Source of the DNA: Flavobacteriales bacterium UBA6057 | GTDB taxonomy: Bacteria; Bacteroidota; Bacteroidia; Flavobacteriales_G; Salibacteraceae | Length of the DNA: 64,000 bases | Reading direction: 5' to 3' | Assembly (NCBI GenBank): GCA_002428995.1 | Contig: DIYJ01000006.1 | Location: forward strand, 186,001 to 250,000 | In this document: positions 1 to 9,900 of the stretch, piece by piece | Layout of the letters: each line of letters starts with the position of its first letter | How positions within the stretch are numbered: the first letter of the stretch is position 1 | Notes under the pieces: generated by a model | Seen by the model: the letters and a program-made list of their open reading frames with translations, nothing else | Told to the model about the DNA's origin: nothing | Database searches by the model: none | Program-made: the position numbers and the translations under genes

Positions 1-569
1 TGGTACTGAAGGACGATCGATTCTTCGATGCCAATGTGTACAATCTCGTGAATGATCGTGTTAGTTGGATTCTTATAACCCTTGAAGTCTCCATTTGAGG
101 TAGTGCAAAGGAGAATTGAACCTTCATAAGGGTCGTAGCTTCCTCCGGGGCCGTACAGCGAAAGGTTTACTCTATACTCCTCATAAACTTTGAAGTCCCA
201 GGCAAAATCCATGGCATGAAGACTGTCAATCAGCAGATTCAGTGATTTCAGCTGGGCTTCAATATGCTTGAACCCTGGCAGGTAATCCTTCTTCCGATAA
301 ACCTCGTCCACCATCAACTCTGTCAATGCCACCTGATCTGCATCGCTCAATTGTCCCGATCTCGCCTTTTGCTTGAGTGTAGAGATCAACTCACCTTCAG
401 GTAAATTCACTTCATATCCGTGTTCTTCAAAAAACGAAATGTCGCGAATGGTCTGCCAGATGTAGTCAGCTTCTTGCGCTGCTGAGGGAATGGTGACAAC
501 CACCCGATCCTGACTCCACGATAAATGTGTAAGCAGGAAAACCAGGATAAACGATAAACAGTATTTCAT
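1..569 (-). CDS. Partial secreted HExxH protein, putative zinc metallopeptidase (C-terminus outside window)
   Basis: The reading frame is open from an ATG at 567-569 to the window edge, so about 189 residues are visible. It opens with a signal peptide (MKYCLSFILVFLLTHLSWSQ) and therefore is exported. Near the visible end it reads TIIHEIVHIGIEES, giving HExxH with H174, E175 and H178, the zinc-binding and catalytic motif of many metallopeptidases. The third ligand would lie beyond the edge and cannot be checked. The middle part is rich in charged residues and matches no family I recognise. The export signal and HExxH are seen directly; peptidase activity is inferred, since HExxH also occurs by chance. 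Confidence 0.7.
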   Translation of the reverse strand, partial: MKYCLSFILVFLLTHLSWSQDRVVVTIPSAAQEADYIWQTIRDISFFEEHGYEVNLPEGELISTLKQKARSGQLSDADQVALTELMVDEVYRKKDYLPGFKHIEAQLKSLNLLIDSLHAMDFAWDFKVYEEYRVNLSLYGPGGSYDPYEGSILLCTTSNGDFKGYKNPTNTIIHEIVHIGIEESIVLQY

Positions 570-655
570 CAGGCAGTTGCCGGGCGGTACATTCATGCCC
601 GGCAACCAAATGTATCAACATCGCCAACGACAAACCTGCTGTTTGAAGTTCCTGT

Positions 656-1042
656 CTACATCAACTGGGAAAACAAACCGAAGGCATGTGCTACGCCAAA
701 AACCAGCTCAAATGCGATGCCTGTAACCAGCTGCTTATTGGGCTTTCCATCAATAGCGATGCTGATAAACCGTCCGATGGCAAAGCCAACAAAGATCAAT
801 AGCCCAACCACGGATGATGTGAAGGTCATGGGCTGGAATAAGGCACCCGAACCGATGATGAGTCCTCCACATAGCATCACTGCGCTCACACCTCTGATTT
901 CATTCAGGAGGTTCACATCCTTGTCAAGGTTGATGCCTGAATTTTTGGAGTAGTTGGCGATGGGGTTGCTGACACGAAGAAGTCCGATGAAGGTTAAGAA
1001 AAGCCCGGTGATAGCTAGAATTACGATCTGAACGATTTCCAT
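656..1042 (-). CDS. DUF4345-type small membrane protein
   Basis: This 128-residue protein has four hydrophobic segments at about 4-22, 50-68, 74-94 and 104-125. The layout, with a short charged loop after the first helix (RVSNPIANYSKNSGI) and the conserved region NEIRGVSAVMLCGG, is what is seen in the DUF4345 family, whose role is unknown. It sits in the inner membrane. It is transcribed in the same direction as the WYL regulator just upstream, 59 bases away, so the regulator may act on it. The family call rests on pattern memory. Confidence 0.75.
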   Translation of the reverse strand: MEIVQIVILAITGLFLTFIGLLRVSNPIANYSKNSGINLDKDVNLLNEIRGVSAVMLCGGLIIGSGALFQPMTFTSSVVGLLIFVGFAIGRFISIAIDGKPNKQLVTGIAFELVFGVAHAFGLFSQLM

Positions 1043-1101
1043 TTTGTTGCTCTTTTAAGTTTGATAGAGCAAGAGTAGAAGGGAGTTGCGACAGAGGTGT
1101 G

Positions 1102-1812
1102 TCAGGGGTGTTTTTGAGGCTGGATGTATTCCTCAAAAAACTCTTCCAGCGTCATTTTATGAGGTGTGAACACCTCATCCTGAATGACTAGATCCGAGAT
1201 GTAGTCAATGCGAAAAACCCGAAAATCATTCCTCAGTAGGCAAAAAGCAATGAGCAGAAAGTTGTCATTTGTGCTGTAAATGGCGAAGGGTTCAATGTTT
1301 CTGCGAGATGTTTGATTCAAAGAAGATTGATACTCAATACGCATCACTTTAAAATTGGTGATAGCCGATTGAATCTTCATCAAGTTATCACTAGTGGTTC
1401 CAGTCCCCTGGTGTCCGTTGAAGTAGATCCGCTCTGACAACAACTCGGCATTTCCCTTCTGGGAAAACCTCAGGATTGCCTTGATCTTCTCGATGGCGCT
1501 GGATACGTTGCGGCTTAGCGATTCATCCTTGTTATTGATCATCCATTGCTCCACTGTGATCAAGGCATTGGCCTCATCTTCCGAAAACAACACAGGTGGC
1601 AGGTGATAACCCTCCATGATCGAATAGCCCTTGCCTTCTTCCGTAATGATGGGGATGCCTGATTTTTCAAGGGTTCGGATGTCGCGGTAGATGGTGCGAA
1701 CGCTCACACCGTGCTTTTCTGCCAGCTGGGTGGCCGTTACGAGTTGCTTCGATTGCAGCTGTGTAATGATGGCAGTAAGCCGTGAAAGCCTCGGTTTTTC
1801 TTTCTCTTCCAT
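1102..1812 (-). CDS. HTH and WYL domain transcriptional regulator (YafY-like)
   Basis: The 236-residue protein has an N-terminal winged helix (about 8-65) with ATQLAEKHGVSVRTIYRDIRTLEKSGIPI, the HTH_11/DeoR-type DNA-binding helix, and a C-terminal WYL domain (about 130-225) with IEPFAIYSTNDNFLLIAFC. WYL domains in such regulators are thought to sense ligands, often nucleic-acid or nucleotide related. Length is normal for YafY-type proteins lacking the WCX extension. It heads a minus-strand pair with the DUF4345 protein. Its target and ligand cannot be read from the sequence. Confidence 0.88.
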   Translation of the reverse strand: MEEKEKPRLSRLTAIITQLQSKQLVTATQLAEKHGVSVRTIYRDIRTLEKSGIPIITEEGKGYSIMEGYHLPPVLFSEDEANALITVEQWMINNKDESLSRNVSSAIEKIKAILRFSQKGNAELLSERIYFNGHQGTGTTSDNLMKIQSAITNFKVMRIEYQSSLNQTSRRNIEPFAIYSTNDNFLLIAFCLLRNDFRVFRIDYISDLVIQDEVFTPHKMTLEEFFEEYIQPQKHP

Positions 1813-1832
1813 GTTGAATCAGTGCTTCCTGA

Positions 1833-2345
1833 TTAATGACCGTTCATCTCGGCATCCATGATTTGAAGGTAGCTTTTTACGTTCTTGACGGAGGTTTTGA
1901 GGTCGTATTCATCATCGTACTGCACGACATACACTTTCCCTTCCCGCATTCCCTCTTGATGCTTCAGAGTGATTTGCGCGTTTTCCGGATCGCCCTTCCT
2001 CATGATGAGGATGTGTTGGTATTGTGGCATTGCACTGGTATCGCGAATGACCAACTCGTTGAAATCTGATACAGCAGGATCGCAGCTCATGTTTTGCTGT
2101 CCCAGCTCAGGGTGCAAGTAGAATTCAAGCCCATCGATAGAGTAGTGAGGGTTGTTGCCCACCTTCATGCAATAGGTCTGCCGGTCGCCATTTGCCAGAA
2201 TGAAATTCTTGATGCGTTCAAATTCTTTGATGGAAAGTGTTTTAGTAATGTTTTGATATTCAACTTCCAATTCCTGAGCCTTCGCAGTTCCGAACACCGA
2301 TGCCAGCAGCACAATAACAAGGGACAATGGCATGGAAGGCTTCAT
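1833..2345 (-). CDS. Secreted protein of unknown function
   Basis: This 170-residue protein has a clear signal peptide (MKPSMPLSLVIVLLASVFGTAKAQ) and a hydrophilic mature part with two cysteines (in QTYCMKV and NMSCDP) that could form a disulfide. I recognise no domain. It is not followed by a sorting domain, so it is probably periplasmic. It lies 20 bases upstream of the WYL regulator in the same direction and may share its transcript. Confidence 0.7.
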   Translation of the reverse strand: MKPSMPLSLVIVLLASVFGTAKAQELEVEYQNITKTLSIKEFERIKNFILANGDRQTYCMKVGNNPHYSIDGLEFYLHPELGQQNMSCDPAVSDFNELVIRDTSAMPQYQHILIMRKGDPENAQITLKHQEGMREGKVYVVQYDDEYDLKTSVKNVKSYLQIMDAEMNGH

Positions 2346-2421
2346 AGGCTATGACTTTTGAGTCGGGCGTTCCTCCAAAAGTAACGACCGTCAAAACCGG
2401 AAGAGTGGGGTGAGAGCACAA

Positions 2422-2455
2422 AAAAGGCTATCCCGTTGAAACGAAATAGCCTTTT
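2422..2455 (-). terminator. Rho-independent terminator, bidirectional
   Basis: AAAAGGCTAT at 2422-2431 pairs with ATAGCCTTTT at 2446-2455 around a 14-base loop. A-rich and T-rich flanks would give a U tract in either direction. It lies just beyond the stop codon of the minus-strand beta-helix gene ending at 2474. Confidence 0.8.
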
Positions 2456-2473
2456 CACAACGTAAACTTCTAA

Positions 2474-3964
2474 TCAACGTTGAACCATGGCAAGGTGGGT
2501 GATCTGACGATCGTTGCTATTCAGAATAACTTGATAAACTCCATTCGGTTGGTCCGATATGTTGATGGTGTGTCTCAAGGTTTCATTGAGCTTCATGGAG
2601 AGGATCAGTCGAGCCTGTAGATCATAGACCCTTATGTGGCCAGTGGTTTCTTCGGAAAATTCCAGTACAAAGACTCCGTTGCTGGGGTTGGGGTATGCAT
2701 TGTAGCCCAATACGGGAACGGCCTCCGATTCTTCATCCAACTTTGGTGTGCCGCAGGCAGTACCCGCTCGTTCGTGAGCCCCGATGTCTATCGAACAGCT
2801 GCTGCCTCCATCTTGAATGCGGTCGTTGTTAAAACCATCCTTTAGCTCTGCATTGTATGCATCAAGACCTGCATCAATCGCAGATGAACCAAGGGAAAGG
2901 TGTAAATCGGGTGTTGTGAGCAAAGGGTCTGAATCTGTAGAGTTCGTAGCCTGTGACAGGTAAGCAGTTGGAACTACTGAGTAATCAATAGTGATCACCC
3001 CACCTGCGGCAGAGGCCGTGACAAATTCAAGCGTTTGATCATCATATACCACAGTATTCAAGACATTCAGGTCTGTGAATACTACGTGCACGATTCCCGG
3101 TGAGGTTTGTGCATTGCTGTGAAACGAACAGTTGATCAATTCCAAACTTGAACTACTGGGCAAGAATGACGGTAGTCGGGAAGACAGTCCCTGGTTGTTG
3201 TAAAACGTGCAGTTCGTGAACTTTCCATCTGTGTCCATCGGCAGCCACATTCCTGCCCCAAAGGTTTTGAGAGATTCGCTGGTATTGTCATGAAAATGAC
3301 TGGAAATGGCCTCCAAGCTACCTCCATCGGTAAACAAAAGAGCCGAAATCCTTCCAACCGCCAGATTATCCTCAAAAGTGGTTCGCACGAGAATGGCGTC
3401 TGTATCCATGTTGACCAACACACCCTGCTCGGCTCTGAAGTTTCGAAAGGTGCAGTCCACCGTTTTGTAAGATGCCTGCTCTGAACGGATAGCCGTACGC
3501 GCCAATTCAAATGTGATGCCGTCAAACACGGTCTGATTCGAAGTGGAAACAGCTTGTACCAGCATCAGCTCCCTCGCGTCAGAAGCATCTGCCGCACCAT
3601 TGCTGTTCAAGTCTCCCGATATGATGGTTGCGTGAGCACTGATGTCGCGACTGCCAGCGCCTCCGGCAGGGTAGCCGCCATAAATGCTGACCCCATTGGG
3701 AACTATGAAAGCTCCTGTCATACATACAGAACCAGGTGCAAGTGTTTGAGTATAGTAAGTGCCTTCAGTCAAGAGTATTTCATCACCATTTTGAGCAGTT
3801 GCAAGCGCTTCTCGCAGTGAGTTGTAAGCCAGAGCCCAACTTGTTCCGACACTGGGAGATAATTGATCAGCGGTGCTACCCAGATCAACGTATATAGTGG
3901 CTCCAAGCGTTGTTCCGGTCCAGAACATGATCGCGGTGAAAACGATGGATTTGATTGTTCTCAT
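2474..3964 (-). CDS. T9SS-secreted parallel beta-helix protein
   Basis: The 496-residue protein starts with a signal peptide (ends TGTTLGAT). Residues about 24-390 form a right-handed beta-helix of the choice-of-anchor Q type: an opening IYVD strand, SWALAYNSLREALATAQNGDEI, then EGTYY, SIYGGYP, TIISGDLN, and the closing SAIDAGLDAYNAEL...DIGAHER. Residues about 410-496 are a T9SS type A sorting domain (NAYPNPSNGVFVLEF ... PNGVYQVILNSN). It should cross the outer membrane by T9SS and be surface-bound or released. Its helix resembles the modules of the giant protein encoded 26 bases upstream, so the two probably form one operon. Ligand or substrate is unknown. Confidence 0.88.
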   Translation of the reverse strand: MRTIKSIVFTAIMFWTGTTLGATIYVDLGSTADQLSPSVGTSWALAYNSLREALATAQNGDEILLTEGTYYTQTLAPGSVCMTGAFIVPNGVSIYGGYPAGGAGSRDISAHATIISGDLNSNGAADASDARELMLVQAVSTSNQTVFDGITFELARTAIRSEQASYKTVDCTFRNFRAEQGVLVNMDTDAILVRTTFEDNLAVGRISALLFTDGGSLEAISSHFHDNTSESLKTFGAGMWLPMDTDGKFTNCTFYNNQGLSSRLPSFLPSSSSLELINCSFHSNAQTSPGIVHVVFTDLNVLNTVVYDDQTLEFVTASAAGGVITIDYSVVPTAYLSQATNSTDSDPLLTTPDLHLSLGSSAIDAGLDAYNAELKDGFNNDRIQDGGSSCSIDIGAHERAGTACGTPKLDEESEAVPVLGYNAYPNPSNGVFVLEFSEETTGHIRVYDLQARLILSMKLNETLRHTINISDQPNGVYQVILNSNDRQITHLAMVQR

Positions 3965-3990
3965 GATTATTGAATTTGTTGTGGTTCGGA

Positions 3991-6900
3991 TTAGAATTGG
4001 AAGAATTTCGCAAATTGGATGCTTGTGTTGCCAGGAGTACTGAATGCCCCAAAATTTCGGTGTTGAGTTATCCTTGATGCTCCAGAAGCATTATCCCTTC
4101 GGGGTAGGATGTAATTCTCACCATTGGTTTTATTGTGTCGACCATTCAGTTCAATTGTTTCTATGTCAAAGTAGAAGTTGGTCAGTGGGTTGCACCCTTC
4201 CTGATCCAGATTGATCAAACTGGGATCCACTGGGTTTCGATCCATCAACACATTGGAGTACCAACTAGAGTTGAACACTTTGCCAGCCTGCAATCCATAG
4301 TTACCTCCCTTGCATTGTAGGTGATTGGCCAGCTCATCCGTATAAAAATCAAAGCGATTACACTCGAACATTCGTGTTGATCCATTGCGGATATCATTGT
4401 CACCATTATTAGACGCTATGGGCATGTAATACCTGCTCTCGAAGAGCGTATTGCTGAAGTTGACATACATGTGAGTGGTGTTGATTGGAAACGGCCTCCA
4501 TCCATGATCGTCTCCAAGATTGACAAGCCTTGAAGCCTGGGTAAAGGCAGGCTTCCCATCCGGTCCCTGATCGGAGATAAGGCAGTTGTCGAAAGTCAGG
4601 TAGTCATTTGGACCGGAACCACCAATGTGGAGAAGGCCACCGTGGATGTTGCAATTCAAGAATTTCGAATTGCGGAGCCGTACCGCATAGATAGCAAAAA
4701 AGCTACCTTCCAGTGGTGCCCAAAACGTGCATTCATCGAAGGTGAGATCACCTACAAGCCAATAGTTGATCTTCTGCAAGTCCACTGAAAAAGCTTGTTT
4801 GTGATTGTTGTAGAACTCACATCGGTAGAAGTTGCCTTCGGTGACCTGACCGGTGGTGGATTCAATGTTAAGACCAATACCCGGGTCATTGGTGTAGGAA
4901 GCCTGACCAGAATAACTGAAGCTGCAATTGATGGCGGTTACCGTATCTGTGCCGACCCACGCCATACCCGTTCGTCCGTTGTAAGTGAGCTCCACGTCAC
5001 GCAGAAACAAGTCATGTCCATCGATTTTCGTGAGAATGGCCCCATACTGCTCTGCATCGATCAGCAGGATTCCATCACGACCGAAATGGTGGGCTTTCAC
5101 ACGCTCAATAGACACATTGCGGCAGCTATGGACGAAAAAACCATCATAATCACGCTGGATCGATCCATTCCCGCTGTTGGTAACCACGTCCAAATTGCCA
5201 TCAAGTTCCAGGTCCTTGGTTTCGATACAGTCGCAATCGTAGTAGGTGAAGATGATCCCAACCGAAGTGGCATTGCTATTGGTTAAATCATCTTGAGCGA
5301 CCAGAAGGTTAGCATCCCAAGCTCCGTAATACAAGTTTCCATCCATCACGATTTTACTGCCTTCATGCCCATAGATTGTGACATTTTCGACATTTTCTAA
5401 CTCGATCAGCCGAACACCCTTATAGTTAGATCCGCCAGTCAATGTGATGGGACCAACAGAGTATTGTTGCCCCCCGATTGTAAAAGATCTAGCCGGGAAC
5501 GTCTGGGTGGTGCCTCCCTGAATTTGCAGGCCAACCACATAGGTTTGGGCCGGAATCTCCAACTTAACCCTGTGGTTAGGACCACTCACCTGATTGATCC
5601 ATGCGCTTGCATAGATCAAAGCCTCACTCACATTGGTTGGCGGTGTGCCGCTCGGCCAAACCCCGTCAATGAAGTCTTGCAGCGATGCATCGTACTGAGC
5701 GGGCGTTGGCAGGTTCGGGCATCCTTGGTGAATTTGAGCAGGAGTGTTTCCAACCGGAGTAGGTGATGGAGGAGGAGTTCCGAAGCCTGATTCATACGCA
5801 CCACGATCAATGCGGGCCATTTGTATCCTCGTTTGCCCGCCCAGGTCAAATGCCACCCCTGATGGTGAGTGTATGTCAAAACCGGCATCAATAGCAGGAC
5901 TTCCACTGGTAATGCTTAATCCATCATCAGCGTCAAATAAGGTGGTGTTTACTCCTTCAAAAGGTACTCCGTTCACCACCATGTTGAAGAGGGGGTCCTG
6001 GTTGAAGTTGTGCTGTATACCTACTTTAAATCCTTGGGTGATCGAGTACCGAATGTCCGTATCGGAAGTATCTCCGATCACTACCAGGTCATACACATCA
6101 TGGCCGTTGCCCGAACTGGCATTGTTGTCCCAAAGGATGCAATTGTAGACCCTGGGAGCGCTGAAATCACTGTTGTAAAACGCTCCACCGGTTGTTCCCT
6201 GGTTCTGATAAAAGTTACTGTTGTTAATCAACGGTTGGCTCGCTGCATTGTAGATCGCGCCCCCTTCCAGAGCTGATGTGTTTGCGTAGAGCACAGCGTT
6301 ATTTAATTCAGTGTACGTAACTCCATGATTGTGTAGCGCTCCACCCGTTGCTTGGGAGTTGTTTGCCTGAAAGATGCAGTTGGCAAAGCGACTGCCCGTA
6401 TACTCTTGATACACTGCACCGCCCTCCCGTTGAGAGCTATTACTCTTAAACAATGTCTCTTCGAAAAGACTTGAATTTGTAGTCTCTCCAAGGAATACCG
6501 CACCGCCTTTCCCATCGGCCTGGTTGCCATCAAATGTGCAGTCGTATACCATCACCGCAGAAGAATCCCACGCGTGGATAGCGCCTCCTGTTCCGTTGAT
6601 TGATTGGTTGTTGATGAAATGGCAGTCGTAGAATGTAGCGAGACTGAATTTACGAAGACCAACTGCGCCTCCATATCCATCTTCAGCGGTATTGTTGATG
6701 AAAACAACATTGTCGAACGTGGGGAATGCGTGGCCATTGCAAAGAATCGCTCCACCGTTCCTCACCACTGTTCCTGTGTTGTTGATCGAATAGTTGTCTC
6801 GAATCGTGCAGTTGCGAATAATGGGAGTAGAGGGTTCACTGAGCAGTTCTCCTTCAATATGGATCGCGGATCCACCTTTGGCGTTGTAAGGGTTAACTGC

Positions 6901-9900
6901 ATTGCCTCCTTCGATCGTGAACCCATCTATGACCGGTTCAAGAGTGTTTTTATAGCTGAAAAAGAGGTTCTGTGTGTTATCGGAGGTCAGTAATGGATTT
7001 CCAATATTTCCGGTAATGATGGTAGGGTTCGCTTGCCAGTCCCGACTGGCTTCATCACCGCCACCAAAGGGATATCCTCCTTTGAGTTTTAAGTAAGACC
7101 TTAGCCTGAAGGAAGCGTTGAGATCCGTAGTTGTGCTTGGCGTGACTGGGTTGTAGGTTCCTTCTGCAACCCTTATTTCCTTGATGTTCGTATCGGCTTC
7201 CATGGCGTCCCATGCCTGCCTCAGCGTTGAAAAGGCGTGCTGCCAGCACTCGCCCGTTTCGTTTCCACAAGCGTTTTCGTCCACGTACAGGATATGACTT
7301 GGAATACATGCAGCTGGAAGCACCGGGCTTCCCACGGCCAACTCATAAGCTCCCAGGTCAATGGATGTGCCATATACCCGGTGATCACCCAAAACATCAG
7401 TAGTAATGTTGTTGGGCATATGGCCATTCAAGCCTGCGTTCACGGCCGGACTTCCTGCTGTGAGTTGCAACCCCTCAGTTCCACTCAACCAGCCGTCTCC
7501 TCCGTCTGGGATACCGGCATTCACAAAAAGAGGATTTGCGCCAACCTGAACACCGATTCCCCCAATGATCTGCGAGATGGAGTTGGCAATGGTGGTTTGG
7601 CTTGTAGGTATGGCGCCATTTCCGGGATGGTCATATATATCATGTGCTGTCCCAGCTCCTGCGGTGTTGCTGTAGAAAATGGAGTTTTTGATCTCTGGGT
7701 CAGAACCATCGAGGTTGTAGATAGCGCCACCGTCATTGCCGGCATTATTGGCGAAAAAGGTTGAATTGAAGATGCGAACATCTCCATTGTCATTGTTGTG
7801 AATGGCTCCGCCATTCCCGTTGGCAACGTTCTCGCTGTAAATCATATTGATGAGCACCGGTTGACTGTTGGCAGTACAGAACATGGCGCCACCGTTCGCC
7901 TCTGCCTCATTCTGAGCCATTACGTTGCCGACCATCATTGGGCTGGAAGCCGTGAGGAAGACTGCGGCACCATCACCATCTGTGAAGTTGGAAATGACCT
8001 TGTTGCCTATGATTTTAGGTTCCGAGTGATCCAGATGCAAAACTCCTCCGTTGCCCCCAAAATTGTTTTCAAAAGTTGAATGCTCGATCCTGCCAGAGGA
8101 GTATTCCATGGCAATGGCACCACCATGTGAATCGGCAGAGTTGTCATCGAAGGTGCAGTTGTAAAACACGGGTTGACATGTTTCCCAAACACTTAAGGCA
8201 CCACCAATGCCCGGAGCAGATGTCTCATTTACGTGAGCGTTTGTGCCACTGAGGGCCTGATTGTAGCGGAAAGTACAATTGGCGAATGTGGGACTGCTGT
8301 TGTTGCGAACAGCAACCGCACCGCCACGACCATTCTCCATGGTGTTGCTTTCGAATGTTACATTTTCAAACAAGGGCTCGGACCAGGAGTAGAGGTATAC
8401 AGCTCCTCCGTGTGCGTTCAGATGATCGAACTTGTTATAGGCATAGTGGTCACGAATGATCAGGTTTTTAAAAACAGGGGAGCAGCGCGAGTAGCTAAAC
8501 CCTGTCAAACGCATAGCGCTCCCGCCCCAGCCAATCTGGGCAAGTCTGGCTGCATTTCCTTTCTCCAGAATAAAGCCTTCAATTTCTGTTGCGCTTGAAA
8601 CTCCATGATTGAAGAAGAATAGGTTGCGCGAGTTGTCGGTTCGTACGCCTTGAGTTCCGATGTCTCCACTGACGATGGTTGGGTTGCTCTGCCAGTCACG
8701 ACTGGCTTCATCGCCACCGCCTGCTGGATAACCGCCATACATCTTTAATCCATCTTTCACCTGAAAAACGTGTTGAACATTGTTTGTCTTGGACGGGTAG
8801 TAGGTTCCTGATGCTACTCGGATTGTATATCCTGCGTGACTGGCGGGCAATGCTGCAAAGGCATCTACGATGGTGGTAAATGCATCCACCCAACAGGATC
8901 CGTCATTGGCTCCGGTGGCACTGGCATCTACATAGATCACAAAGGGATCGGGAATACAGGTGTAGGACGCTCCTTCGTACGCTCCCATGTCTACCTGGTT
9001 ATTCTGTATGCGTGCGTTTTGGAGAATGTCAGTAGCGATGTTGTTTGCGTGACTGTTGAGTCCGGAGTTCAGGCCATCACTGCTCAATCCAAGACGTAAC
9101 CCATCATCGTCCGTCATCCAGGTATTGTCAACACCATCCAGATCGTTGGTAGAAGAGAATGCTGGATCTCCACCAATGATGTTGCTGGAGTGTCCAAAAT
9201 TGCTGAGCTGGGTGATGCTGTATTGCACGCTGGCCGTACCTCCATTTACCATATGGATGTTTGGAGCCACTCCTGTGTTGCCGTTGAAAATGCTGTTGTA
9301 CACAGTCACATTGCCGCTCGACATAATGGCGCCACCTCCGGGGTTCCCGGCAGCATGATTGTCATAAAAAGTGCATTGCTTCATGCTGAAGGTGTTGCCA
9401 AAATCACGGATGGCTCCTCCGTTGAAACCGGCTGCATTCCCCGCAAACACACAATTGCTCAATGATCCTTGTGCGATTGTTCCCGTCATGAAAATGGCAC
9501 CACCATCGTACAGCACATCATTATTGGCAAATACACTGTTGGTAATGAGCATGGCACCGCCATTCATAAAGAGTGCTCCTCCGACATTACCATTGTTATT
9601 GCGTACCACCGTTTGGTCCATTGCCAGTTCAGCATTCAGTGTTGAGATGGCTACACCTGAACCAACGCTGCTATTTGTATTGTCATAGATGTCGGAGTGA
9701 TGAAGGTGCAAAACACCTCCATTGACATATATGGCAGCACCTGATTTTGCGTAGTGGTTGTTTAGTATGATGTACTCAAGGCTTATATCTGAAGTGCTCA
9801 GATATATACCTCCACCTTCCATCTGATCGCTGGCTCCAGAGGTGAGACTAGCATCCCCATTGATAATGGTGAGCCCATTTACAATTACATTATGAGCGTT

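Noticed and set aside
6600..9690. Direct repeats inside the giant gene as a possible CRISPR or tandem array
   Set aside because: The repeats are coding, of variable length and follow beta-helix turns; module-level similarity explains them.
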